Below, piece by piece: positions 8,801 through 17,800 of a stretch of DNA of 41,029 nucleotides. Position numbers and translations under genes: made by a program. Under the pieces are notes generated by a model. It had not been told where the DNA came from, made no database searches, and saw nothing but the letters and a program-made list of their open reading frames with translations. The stretch's first letter is position 1. Every line of letters begins with the position of its first letter. This DNA comes from an uncultured Clostridia bacterium (GTDB lineage: Bacteria > Bacillota > Clostridia > Oscillospirales > Ruminococcaceae), in contig CANQWC010000019.1 of the NCBI GenBank assembly GCA_947627455.1, positions 1-41,029 of the forward strand, in the 5' to 3' direction.

Positions 8801-8876
8801 GGCGTCGCCAAGAGGATTCGAACCTCCGGCCTGCCGCTTAGGAGGCGGCCGCTCTATCCTGCTGAGCTATGGCGAC
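8800..8876 (-). tRNA. tRNA-Arg, anticodon CCT (reads AGG)
   Basis: A full cloverleaf can be drawn on the minus strand: acceptor GTCGCCA/TGGCGAC, D-stem GCTC/GAGC, anticodon stem GCCGC/GCGGC around loop CTCCTAA (anticodon CCT), T-arm GGAGG-TTCGAAT-CCTCT, discriminator G, and an encoded CCA (8800-8802). A promoter and terminator frame it. Confidence 0.95.
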
Positions 8877-8885
8877 ATACTCAGT

Positions 8886-8914
8886 ATTTTATCACGAAAG
8901 GCGGCGCGTGTCAA
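8886..8914 (-). promoter_or_regulatory. Promoter of tRNA-Arg
   Basis: TTGACA (8909-8914), a 17-bp spacer ending in TGA, and TAAAAT (8886-8891) on the minus strand place the start a few bases before the tRNA 5' end at 8876. Confidence 0.75.
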
Positions 8915-9002
8915 GCTTTTTCTTCAGGGTTTTGCGCCGCGCTTAATTATTGACCTATCGTGATGTCATAAAAACTTTAAAGCAAAAAATCTCTTTTACC
9001 TA

Positions 9003-9031
9003 TTGAAAAAACGGCGCGGATATGCTATCAT
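9003..9031 (+). promoter_or_regulatory. Promoter of the GH127 gene
   Basis: TTGAAA (9003-9008), 17 bp, then TATCAT (9026-9031) with TGC before it (extended -10). Confidence 0.7.
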
Positions 9032-9065
9032 CAGATTGACACTTTATAATAAAGGAGAAATTGAC

Positions 9066-10883
9066 ATGCTGCCCGAAATCTCAAAAATTCACTCTCTTCC
9101 CCTCGGAAGCATCAAAATGACCGACCGCTACTGCCAAAACGCCCTCGAAAAGGAGATCGCCTATCTTCTTGATTTTGACAGCGAGCGCGTCTTAGCGGGG
9201 TTCAGAAAAAACGCGAAGATCGCGACCTCGGCCGAGCCCTACGGCGGGTGGGAGAGCCACCTCATCGGCGGGCACGCCATGGGTCACTATTTCAGCGCGC
9301 TCTCTCAGGCGAGCGTGAACCGCGGCCTCTCAGAGAATCAGCGCAAAGCGGCTCATGACAAGCTTTCGGCGATAGTTGCCGAGCTCAAAAAATGTCAGCT
9401 GCCGAACGGTTTCTTGTGGGCGGCGAAGATCAGCGACCCCGAAAACCTCGAGGTTCAGTTCGACCTTGTCGAGCAGGGGCGCGGCAACGAAAACATCATC
9501 GAAGTCGCGTGGGTGCCGTGGTATACGATGCACAAGATCCTTGCGGGGCTTATTTCGGCCTATGCCGTCGCGAACATCGGCGACGCGCTCGATATCGCGA
9601 AAAAGCTCGGCGACTGGGTATGCGGGCGGGCGCTTTCATGGAGCGAAAAGACCCGCGAGACCGTTCTCAACACCGAATACGGCGGAATGAACGACGTCAT
9701 GTACGAGCTTTACCGCATCACGGGCGATGAGCGCTATGCCGAGGCGGCACATGTCTTTGACGAAGAGCCGCTCTTCGACGACATTCTCACAAACAGGCAC
9801 AACCTCCTCACGGGGAGGCACGCGAACACCACCATTCCGAAGATAATCGGCGCGCTCAGAAGATATCAGGTCATGGGCGAAAAGTGCGACTGCGGGCGCT
9901 ATCTAAAAGTCGCCGAAATATTCTGGGAGAACGTCATTCTCCACCACACCTATCACACGGGCGGAAACAGCGAGTGGGAGCACTTCCGCGGCGACGACAC
10001 CCTCGACAAAGAGCGCACCAACGCCAACTGCGAGACCTGCAACGTCTACAATATGCTGAAGCTCACCCGCGAGCTCTTCAAGATCACCGCCGAGAAAAAA
10101 TACGCCGACTATCTTGAAAACGCGTTTCTGAACCACATTCTCGCCTCTCAGAACCCCGAGACTGGCATGACCACTTATTTCCAGTCGATGGCGACGGGCT
10201 ATTTCAAGGTCTTTTCGAGCAGGTGGGACGACTTCTGGTGCTGCACGGGCAGCGGAATGGAAAACTTCACGAAGCTCGGCGACTCGGCATGCTTCGCGGG
10301 CGAAAACTCGCTTTGGGTGATAAAATATCTCTCCTGCGAGGTCTCATCGGGAAAAATCAAAGCGGCTGTCCGCACCGATATTCCCGCCGATGATTTTGCC
10401 GATATCGAGGTCGGCGGAGGGTTTAACGAGCTTTATCTTCGCATGCCCGACTGGGCGGACGGCGATATCGAAATAACCCTCAACGGCAAAAAAGCAGCCT
10501 TTGAAGCGGTCGGCGGGTTCGCAAGGCTAAACGTCGCCGATGGGGACAGCGTCAGGGTGAGGATACCGAGAAAAATCGCGGTAAAAAGCCTCTGCGACAG
10601 CGAGGAAACCGTCGCGCTGACCTATGGGCCGCTGCTTTTGGCGGCAAAACTCGGGAAAGAGAACATGGCCGAGACAAGGACGGGCGTTCACGTCGCGATA
10701 CCCGAAAAGAGCGTTTCTGACGGGGTTTTAAAGCTTGGGGCGAGCGCCGCTGAGCTAAAGGCAGACCCCGATAGGTTCGTCAAAAAGGTCGGGCCGCTTG
10801 AATTCGCGCTCGGCGGGCTGACGTTCATACCCTATTACCTCATTGAGGAAAGATACGGCATTTACTGGAAAATAGAAAAGTAA
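9066..10883 (+). CDS. GH127-family beta-L-arabinofuranosidase-type glycosidase
   Basis: Likely retaining exo-enzyme removing beta-linked L-arabinofuranose or a related pentose, acting in the cytoplasm because no signal peptide is present. The 605 residues show an (alpha/alpha)6 barrel region (YGGWESHLIGGHAMGHY) and the metal/catalytic site known from Bifidobacterium HypBA1: Glu323 and Cys325 in NCETCNVYN, and Cys392-Cys393 in FWCCTGSGMENF. In that family these Cys hold zinc and one acts as the nucleophile. The chain then ends in beta-sandwich modules. GGAG lies 8 nt upstream of the chosen ATG; upstream in-frame codons lie inside the promoter. GH146 and other DUF1680 relatives share the motif, so the exact linkage is open. 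Monocistronic, with its own promoter and terminator. Confidence 0.85.
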   Translation: MLPEISKIHSLPLGSIKMTDRYCQNALEKEIAYLLDFDSERVLAGFRKNAKIATSAEPYGGWESHLIGGHAMGHYFSALSQASVNRGLSENQRKAAHDKLSAIVAELKKCQLPNGFLWAAKISDPENLEVQFDLVEQGRGNENIIEVAWVPWYTMHKILAGLISAYAVANIGDALDIAKKLGDWVCGRALSWSEKTRETVLNTEYGGMNDVMYELYRITGDERYAEAAHVFDEEPLFDDILTNRHNLLTGRHANTTIPKIIGALRRYQVMGEKCDCGRYLKVAEIFWENVILHHTYHTGGNSEWEHFRGDDTLDKERTNANCETCNVYNMLKLTRELFKITAEKKYADYLENAFLNHILASQNPETGMTTYFQSMATGYFKVFSSRWDDFWCCTGSGMENFTKLGDSACFAGENSLWVIKYLSCEVSSGKIKAAVRTDIPADDFADIEVGGGFNELYLRMPDWADGDIEITLNGKKAAFEAVGGFARLNVADGDSVRVRIPRKIAVKSLCDSEETVALTYGPLLLAAKLGKENMAETRTGVHVAIPEKSVSDGVLKLGASAAELKADPDRFVKKVGPLEFALGGLTFIPYYLIEERYGIYWKIEK

Positions 10884-10893
10884 GATTCTTACA

Positions 10894-10926
10894 GCGGCAT
10901 GGCGGAGGCTATGCCGCCGTTTTTTT
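10894..10926 (+). terminator. Terminator of the GH127 gene
   Basis: A 10-bp stem (10894-10903 with 10908-10917, one G-T pair) closes a GGAG loop and is followed by seven T. Confidence 0.88.
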
Positions 10927-10958
10927 GCAAAAAATCTCAAAAAGTTTTTGATTAGATA

Positions 10959-10987
10959 TTGAATCCCGCGGGAAAATCTGCTATTAT
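10959..10987 (+). promoter_or_regulatory. Promoter of purA(-purB)
   Basis: TTGAAT (10959-10964), 17 bp, then TATTAT (10982-10987) preceded by TGC (extended -10). The leader of about 55 nt shows no purine riboswitch that I can recognise. Confidence 0.7.
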
Positions 10988-11048
10988 ATAAGTGTATGTG
11001 TTTCAGGGCTTCGGCGCTGACATTTAAAACATGAAAGGAAAGGTAAAA

Positions 11049-12323
11049 ATGGCAAATACCGCAATTGTAGGCATAAATTGGGGCGATGAGGGCAAGGGCC
11101 GCATGGTCGACCTTCTCACCCGCGACCACGACGTCGTTGTCAGATATCAGGGCGGCGGAAACGCGGGTCACACAATCGTCAACGAATACGGCAAATTCGC
11201 GCTTCACCTTCTTCCCTCGGGCATCTTCACCAAGGGAGTTGTAAACATTCTCGGAAACGGCGTAGCTCTTGACTGCGAGAACCTCGTCAAGGAAATCGAA
11301 GAGGTAAAGTCCCGCGGGGTCGACATCTCGCCCGAAAACCTTGCTGTCAGCGACCGCGCCTCGCTTCTTCTGCCTTGGCACCGCGAGCTTGATTCTCTTG
11401 AAGAGGCAAGGCTTGCGGACAAGAAATACGGCTCGACAAAGCAGGGCATCGCGCCGTTCTATTCAGACAAATACTCGAAGAAAACCGTTCTTGCGGGCGA
11501 GCTCTTATATCCCGAGCACCTGAAAGCCCATCTTGAGGACCTTCTTGAGTGGAAAAACCTCACGCTGAAAAACGTCTACGGCGCCGAGGGGTACACCATG
11601 GAGCAGCTCATGGACTGGGTTCGCGACTTCGGCGAGAAAATAAAGCCGTTCGTGAAAGATACGGGCGAGCTTCTCAAAAAGGCTTCGGCAGAGGGAAAGA
11701 AGATACTCTTCGAGGCTCAGCTCGGCGCTCTTCGCGATCTCGACTACGGCATTGTGCCCTACACCACCTCGTCGAACACAATAGCGGCGTTTGCGCCGGT
11801 CGGCTCGGGCATTCCGAACGCGAAGATCGAGAGGATTGTCGGCGTTGTGAAGGCTTATTCCTCCTGCGTCGGCGAGGGGCCGTTCACCTGCGAGTGGTTC
11901 GGCGATGAGGCCGAAAAGCTTCGCGAGGCGGGCGACGAATACGGCGCCAAAACGGGCAGACCCCGCCGCGTCGGGCCTATCGACATCGTCGCGACAAGGT
12001 ACGGGGTCGAGACCCAAGGCGCGACGACCATCGCGCTGACAAAGCTTGACGTTCTCAGTTATATGGATAAGATTCCGATCTGCGCGCACTATGAGCTCGA
12101 CGGGAAGATCACCGACAGATTCCCCTTCCCCGCGGTTCTTCCCGACGCAAAGCCTGTCGTCGAATATATGGACGGCTGGAAGTGCGATATTTCGGCCTGC
12201 CGCAGGTGGGAAGACCTGCCCCGAGAGGCGAGGGACTATGTTGAATACATCGAGCGCGAGATAGACTGCCACATTGGCTATGTATCGGTCGGGCCCGAGA
12301 GAGACAGCATTATTATCAGGTAA
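11049..12323 (+). CDS. purA: Adenylosuccinate synthetase
   Basis: Joins IMP and aspartate using GTP, the first step from IMP to AMP. The 424-residue protein has the N-terminal GTP-binding signature WGDEGKGRMVD, the IMP loop QGGGNAGHTIV, the SSNT region with FEAQLGALRDLDYG, and the C-terminal TGRPRRVGPIDIVATRYG. Its length is normal. I use the ATG at 11049, just after AAAGGAAAGG; the ATG at 11031 lies upstream of that site. The FEAQLGALRD block differs from the more common EGAQGxLLDxD form, which suggests a clostridial sub-branch. It is followed by purB without a classical terminator. A structured palindrome fills the gap. Confidence 0.95.
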   Translation: MANTAIVGINWGDEGKGRMVDLLTRDHDVVVRYQGGGNAGHTIVNEYGKFALHLLPSGIFTKGVVNILGNGVALDCENLVKEIEEVKSRGVDISPENLAVSDRASLLLPWHRELDSLEEARLADKKYGSTKQGIAPFYSDKYSKKTVLAGELLYPEHLKAHLEDLLEWKNLTLKNVYGAEGYTMEQLMDWVRDFGEKIKPFVKDTGELLKKASAEGKKILFEAQLGALRDLDYGIVPYTTSSNTIAAFAPVGSGIPNAKIERIVGVVKAYSSCVGEGPFTCEWFGDEAEKLREAGDEYGAKTGRPRRVGPIDIVATRYGVETQGATTIALTKLDVLSYMDKIPICAHYELDGKITDRFPFPAVLPDAKPVVEYMDGWKCDISACRRWEDLPREARDYVEYIEREIDCHIGYVSVGPERDSIIIR

Positions 12324-12324
12324 G

Positions 12325-12442
12325 AGCATCGGAAAAACGGGGGCGCAGCCCCGATTGCGCGGCTTCGCCGCGCAATCCCGCGGCGAAGCCGCGGCCAAAC
12401 CCGCGAAGCGGGTTTGGGGGCTGCGCCCTAAGTGCAGATGCT
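12325..12442. repeat. Perfect cloverleaf-shaped palindromic element between purA and purB
   Basis: A 12-bp outer stem (12341-12352 with 12417-12428) encloses three back-to-back perfect hairpins with no unpaired base between them: 12353-12377 (11-bp arms, TTC loop), 12378-12394 (7-bp arms, GAA loop) and 12395-12417 (10-bp arms, GAA loop). AGCATC (12325-12330) and GATGCT (12437-12442) form a further inverted repeat outside. No T-run follows, so it is not a plain terminator. It looks like a small mobile or multicopy palindromic unit inserted between two cotranscribed genes. Confidence 0.8.
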
Positions 12443-12461
12443 GATGAAAGGAAGTAAAACT

Positions 12462-13886
12462 ATGCCGACAAATATCTATGAATCCCCGCTGAGCTCGCGC
12501 TATGCCTCGGAATATATGCTCAACCTGTTCTCAATGGATAAAAGAATTCAGACGTGGCGGCGCCTTTGGGTCGCCCTCGCGAGGGCTGAGCACAAGCTCG
12601 GCCTGCCGATCACCGAAGAGCAGGTAAAAGAGCTTGAAGCGCACATCGACGACATCGATTATGAGGTCGAGCGCGCCCGCGAGAAAGAGGTTCGCCACGA
12701 CGTAATGGCGCATATCTACACCTACGGAAAGGCTGCGCCCTCGGCGGCTGGAATTATCCACCTCGGCGCGACAAGCTGCTATGTCACCGACAACGCCGAC
12801 CTCATCATCTATCGCGACGGCCTTGTATATCTTCGCGGCGAGATCGCAAAGGTCCTCAAAAACCTCGCCGACTTCGCAGAGAAATATAAATCTCTGCCGA
12901 CGCTCGGCTATACCCACTATCAGCCCGCCCAGCTCGTGACCGTCGGAAAGCGGGCGTCGCTCTGGGCTCAGGATTTTCTCTCCGATCTTGAGGAGCTCGA
13001 TTTCGTCATCGACAGCTTCAAATTCCTCGGCTGCCGCGGCACAACGGGCACCGAAGCCAGCTTCATGGAGCTTTTTGAGGGCGACGGCGAAAAGATCGAC
13101 GAGATGAACAGAATGATCTCCGAAGAATTCGGCTTCAAGAAGTGCTTCACTGTCTCGGGGCAGACATACCCGAGAAAATTCGATTCGAGGATCCTCAACG
13201 TCCTCTCCTCAATCGCCCAAAGCTGCTACCGAATGGCGAACGACTTAAGGCTTTTGCAGCACGATCGGCAGGTCGAGGAGCCGTTTGAAAAGAATCAGAT
13301 AGGCTCGTCGGCGATGGCCTATAAGCGCAACCCGATGCGCTGCGAGAGAATTTGCTCGCTTTCGAGATATCTTATGGCCGACGCCCTCAACGCCCCGATG
13401 ACCGCTTCTACCCAGTGGCTCGAGCGAACCCTCGACGACTCGGCAAACAGAAGAATTTCTCTGCCCGAGGGCTATCTTTGTGCCGACGCGATACTCAGGC
13501 TCGCTCAGAACGTCACCGACGGAATGCACGTCAACGAGAAAATGGTCGAAAAGGCGGTCAGGGAGTATCTGCCGTTCATCGCGACCGAAAACCTCATGAT
13601 GGAGGGCGTAAAGCGCGGCGGCGACAGGCAGAAGCTTCACGAAATAATCCGCGTATGCTCGATGGAGGCATCGGCAAGAATGAAAGAGGGCGAGAGCTGC
13701 GACCTTTTGAAGAGGCTTGCCGCCCACCCCGAGTTCTCGATGACCGAGCAGGAGATGGAAGCGGTCTTAGAGCCGAAGCTTTACATCGGGCGCTGCCCCG
13801 AACAGGTCGACAGGCTTGTCAAAGAAATTCGCGAGGCCGTTTCAAAGGTCGAGATTCTGAAGACCAAAGAGGTCGAAATACTCTGA
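12462..13886 (+). CDS. purB: Adenylosuccinate lyase
   Basis: Removes fumarate from adenylosuccinate (giving AMP) and from SAICAR in de novo purine synthesis. The 474 residues carry the fumarase/aspartase-superfamily signature as GSSAMAYKRNPMRCE, the THYQPAQLVTVGKR block and the HLGATSCYVTDNAD block with active-site His and Ser/Thr. I use the ATG at 12462 with AAAGGAAG 7 nt upstream. Earlier in-frame codons precede that site. It probably shares the purA promoter, 138 nt after purA. The spacer palindrome may tune the relative amounts. Confidence 0.95.
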   Translation: MPTNIYESPLSSRYASEYMLNLFSMDKRIQTWRRLWVALARAEHKLGLPITEEQVKELEAHIDDIDYEVERAREKEVRHDVMAHIYTYGKAAPSAAGIIHLGATSCYVTDNADLIIYRDGLVYLRGEIAKVLKNLADFAEKYKSLPTLGYTHYQPAQLVTVGKRASLWAQDFLSDLEELDFVIDSFKFLGCRGTTGTEASFMELFEGDGEKIDEMNRMISEEFGFKKCFTVSGQTYPRKFDSRILNVLSSIAQSCYRMANDLRLLQHDRQVEEPFEKNQIGSSAMAYKRNPMRCERICSLSRYLMADALNAPMTASTQWLERTLDDSANRRISLPEGYLCADAILRLAQNVTDGMHVNEKMVEKAVREYLPFIATENLMMEGVKRGGDRQKLHEIIRVCSMEASARMKEGESCDLLKRLAAHPEFSMTEQEMEAVLEPKLYIGRCPEQVDRLVKEIREAVSKVEILKTKEVEIL

Positions 13887-13896
13887 TAAACCGAAA

Positions 13897-13933
13897 AAAG
13901 CCGTACCCGAAAGGATACGGCTTTATGTTTTAT
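13897..13933 (+). terminator. Terminator of purA-purB
   Basis: AAAGCCGTA (13897-13905) pairs with TACGGCTTT (13916-13924) and is followed by ATGTTTTATT, a moderate T-rich tail. Confidence 0.75.
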
Positions 13934-13991
13934 TCAGGCTCGCGCCCGTGGGAGTGTCCATTCCGCACGCATTATTTGTAATATTTAGATA

Positions 13992-14073
13992 TGTCGCCGC
14001 AGGCGACACCTTTAAATTCTGATATCTAATTTCTAACTTCTATCTTCTTGATGTGGCCGCTTCGGCCACATCA
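13992..14073. repeat. Two palindromes between converging purB and upp
   Basis: TGTCGCC-GCA-GGCGACA (13992-14008) and an 11-bp-arm hairpin with CTT loop (14049-14073) flank 40 nt of A+T-rich DNA. Style and triplet loops resemble the element at 12341. They lie downstream of upp on the minus strand but lack a clear T-run. Function unknown; possibly a degenerate copy of a dispersed palindromic repeat. Confidence 0.5.
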
Positions 14074-14084
14074 GCGCCCGTCTC

Positions 14085-14714
14085 TCACTTCGTCCCGTAA
14101 ATTCTGTCGCCTGCGTCGCCGAGGCCGGGAACGATATACGCGTTTTCATTGAGCCTTTCGTCGAGGTTTCCGCAGTAGATCTCGACGTCGGGGTGGGCCT
14201 CGGAAAGAACCTTCAGGCCCTCGGGAGCCGCGATTATCGACATAAACTTGATGTGCTTTCCGCCACGCTGCTTGATGAGGTTTATCGCGTCGACGGCAGA
14301 ACCGCCCGTCGCGAGCATCGGGTCGAGGACGATTATAAGGCGCTCGCCGATGTTTTCGGGAAGCTTGCAGTAATACTCATGCGGAATATGCGTTACCTCG
14401 TCGCGGTACATGCCGATGTGCCCGACCTTTGCCGACGGAACAAGCGCGAGAATGCCGTTCACCATTCCGAGCCCCGCGCGCAGGATCGGGACAATTGCAA
14501 GCTTTTTGCCCGAGACCATCGGCTGAACGGTCTTACAGATCGGCGTCTCTATCTCAACCATATCAAGCGGAAGATCGCGCAGGGCCTCATAGCCCATAAG
14601 GGTCGCGATCTCCTCGATAAGGGTGCGGAAATCCTTCGTTCCTGTCGACTTATCCCTCAGAAGAGAAATTTTGTGCTTGATAAGCGGGTGATCAAAAATG
14701 GTAATATTAGACAT
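14085..14714 (-). CDS. upp: Uracil phosphoribosyltransferase
   Basis: Salvages uracil with PRPP to UMP in the cytoplasm. The 209 residues are full length for the family. The PRPP-binding loop is [10 protein letters not shown], the preceding [10 protein letters not shown] and [12 protein letters not shown] segments are typical, and the C-terminal [13 protein letters not shown] closes the uracil pocket. GGAGCGAG lies just upstream of the ATG. The gene has its own promoter, divergent from the GH2 gene, and appears monocistronic. Confidence 0.97.
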   Translation of the reverse strand: MSNITIFDHPLIKHKISLLRDKSTGTKDFRTLIEEIATLMGYEALRDLPLDMVEIETPICKTVQPMVSGKKLAIVPILRAGLGMVNGILALVPSAKVGHIGMYRDEVTHIPHEYYCKLPENIGERLIIVLDPMLATGGSAVDAINLIKQRGGKHIKFMSIIAAPEGLKVLSEAHPDVEIYCGNLDERLNENAYIVPGLGDAGDRIYGTK

Positions 14715-14743
14715 AATCTCGCTCCTTTACAGCTGTTTTTTCT

Positions 14744-14772
14744 ATTTTATCATCTTTTCGGGCGAATTGCAA
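14744..14772 (-). promoter_or_regulatory. Promoter of upp
   Basis: TTGCAA (14767-14772), a 17-bp spacer ending TGA, and TAAAAT (14744-14749) on the minus strand. Confidence 0.65.
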
Positions 14773-14799
14773 CCCTCGGCGCAAAATTTCTGAAAAATA

Positions 14800-14828
14800 T
14801 TGAAAAGTGCGTAAAAAGATGTTAAAAT
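14800..14828 (+). promoter_or_regulatory. Promoter of the GH2 gene
   Basis: TTGAAA (14800-14805), 17 bp, then TAAAAT (14823-14828) preceded by TGT (extended -10). Confidence 0.68.
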
Positions 14829-14856
14829 CAGGTTAGAAACCCAAAGGAGGCCCGAT

Positions 14857-17800
14857 ATGAAAAGAACTCTTTTAAACCGCGGGTGGCAGTTCTGCCTTTG
14901 CCCGCCCGACGGCACGCCGACCGATTTTTCGCCCGTCGATATCCCCCACGACTGGCTTATCTATGACGCAAAAAACCTCTATAAAGACGGCGACGGGTAT
15001 TACCGCCGAACCGTTGAAATCGCCGACCCGAAGAAAAATTACACCCTGCGTTTCGAGGGGGTATATCAGGACTGCACCGTTTTTTTGAACGGCAGGGAGA
15101 TTTTCGAGTGGAAGTACGGCTACACCACCTTTGACGTCCCGCTCGGCGGGGTTGCCGAAGGCGAGAACACCGTTGAGGTGCTTGTTCGGCACCGCCACCC
15201 GAATTCGCGCTGGTATTCTGGCGCGGGGATATATCGCAGCGTGTGGCTCACCGAAAAGGGCGGCAGCGAAATTCTGCCCGACGGGGTTTACGTCGCGCCG
15301 AAAAAGACCGCCGACGGCTTTGCGACCGAGATCGACACCGAGGTCAGGGGCAGCGGCGAGGCTCTGCTTCGGCACACCGTCACATCAAAAAGCGGCGAGG
15401 TCATCACCTGCGGAGAGGAAAAAATCACCCTCAATGAAGAAGCTTCAACCGTGAGTATTTGCCTGCCCGAGTGCTCGCCGAAGTGCTGGAGCCCCGAAGA
15501 GCCGAACCTCTATACCCTTAAAACCGAGCTGATTCAGAACGGCGAAGTCGTCGACGAGGTTATACAGAACATCGGCTATAAAACCCTCGAATTCACGACA
15601 GACCGCGGCCTCTTCCTCAACGGCAGGCCCTATAAGCTGCTCGGGACGTGTATTCATCACGACTGCGGGGCGCTCGGCTCGGCGGTGAACAAGGCCGCTA
15701 TACGCCGCCAGTTTGAGATTCTCAAAGAGATGGGCGTGAACAGCCTCCGCACCTCTCACAACCCGCCCGCTATCGAGTTTTTGAACCTCTGCGACGAGAT
15801 GGGCTTTTTGGTCGATAATGAGTGCTTCGACATGTGGGAGCGCCCGAAGAACAAATACGACTACCACCGATTCTTCCCCGAATGGCACGAGCGCGACGTC
15901 GCCTCTTGGGTTCGCCGCGACCGCAGCCGCGCCTGTATGCTCATGTGGAGCATCGGCAACGAGATTTCGGACACAAACTTTTTGCCGCGAGGCGTTGAGG
16001 TCACAAAGGAGCTCAAACGCTGCGTTCGGCTTCACGACTACAAGAACCTCTACCCCGTCACCCTCGGCTCGAACACCATGTATACCGAGGGCGGGCAGGA
16101 GTGCGCAAAGCACCTTGACGTCGTGGGTTATAACTATCTTGAGCGGCTTTATGACGAGCATCACGAAAAATACCCCGATTGGGTCATCTACGGCTCCGAG
16201 ACCTCGTCGACCTATCAGTCGAGAGGGGTCTACCACTTCCCCGCCGCGACGGTCACGTCGACCTACGACGACGAGCAGTGCTCATCGCTTTTAAACTGCG
16301 CGACGAGCTACGGCGCGATAAATTCCGAGTACAACATCACGATAGACAGGGTGAAGAAATTCTCTCTCGGGCAGTACACATGGACGGCGCTCGACTACAT
16401 CGGCGAGCCGACGCCCTTTCACACCAAAAATTCCCACTTCGGCCATGTCGACACCGCGGGCTTCCCGAAGGACACCTATTACGCCTACAAGGCCGAGTGG
16501 AACCTCACGGGCGAGCCGTTTGTCCACCTCTACCCCTATTGGGACTTCAACGAGGGGCAGCTTATCGACCTTTTCATCTTCTCGAACTGCTTCGAGTCCG
16601 AGCTTTGGGTCAACGGCGAATGCCTCGGCCGCCACCGCCACGACCACTCGGGCTTCGGAAAGCTTTCGGGCAGATGGCAGGTGCCCTATCACCGCGGAGA
16701 GATCACCGCGATAGGCTATGACGAGCAAGGCCGCGAGGTCGCAAGAATGACGAGAAAAAGCTTCGGCGACCCCGCCGAGATCTCGCTGAAGCCCGACAGA
16801 AAGAGCCTTTCGGCGAACGGCGAAGACCTCATCTATGTCGAAATAGGCATGCTCGACAAAAGCGGCAGCCCCGTTGAAAACGCGCGAAACCGCGTCAGCG
16901 TTCACGTCACTGGCGCGGGGCGGCTCATCGGGCTCGACAACGGCGACTCGACCGACTATGACCAATATAAGGGCACATCGCGGCGGCTTTTCAACGGCAA
17001 GCTCTTGGCGATAATCGGCGCGAGGGATTTCGCGGGCGATATAAAAATGACGGTCGAATCGGTCGGGCTGCCCGAAAAGACGGTTCGATTCACCGCGCTG
17101 CCCTTTGACGGCGAGGCGGCCTGCTGCTCGGCCGAAAACACCGAGAGCGATTTTAACGCCGAGGTGCCTGTCAGAAGAATCGATTTAAAGGTCAGCGCCC
17201 AGACCCTCACCCCCGAGCGCAGAACCGTAACCGCCGAGGCAAAACTTTACCCTGAGAACACGACCTTCACCCCCGACGACATCATGTTCAAGGTCACGAG
17301 CGACGCGGGCGTCGTCACGAACCTTTCAAAGGTAGAATTTTCGGGCGGGAAGGCGGTCGTGACCGCTGTCGGCGACGGCGATTATCGGCTTCGGGCATAT
17401 TGCAAAAACGGCACGCCGTTCGACGCGATACTCTCCGAGATCGAGCTTAAAAACGAGGGCTTCGGCGCGGCAAGCTTCGACCCCTACGGCGATACCGTCA
17501 GCGCGTCGCTATGCTCTTCCGAGAGCGCCCCGCTTCAGGTCGTGATGAAAGGCGGCCTACAAACCCTCAAAGAGGAGTGCTCGATCGGGTTTGACAACGT
17601 TGATTTCGGCAAAATCGGCGCCGAGGAGCTCACCGTCGGCATTTTCAGCTATTCAAGCGAGCCGATACCCTTCGACCTCTGCGACGGCGAGGTAAAGCTC
17701 ATCGCAAGCTTTGTCTATCAGGCCGAGAGCCAATGGAACACCTACAAATACAACACTTTCAGGCTTCCCGAGAGGCTTCGCGGAATGAAAGACCTTAAAT

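Noticed and set aside
9036-9050. TTGACA and TATAAT before the GH127 gene as a promoter
   Set aside because: The two hexamers are only 3 bp apart; the TTGAAA/TATCAT pair with 17 bp at 9003-9031 is the workable promoter.
11505-12398. Antisense frame of 297 codons opposite purA
   Set aside because: Shadow of a conserved enzyme gene in G+C-rich DNA; its start lies in the cloverleaf palindrome.
12341-12428. Purine riboswitch or simple terminator between purA and purB
   Set aside because: No conserved purine-aptamer loops and no T-run; perfect palindromes with triplet loops fit a repeat element better.
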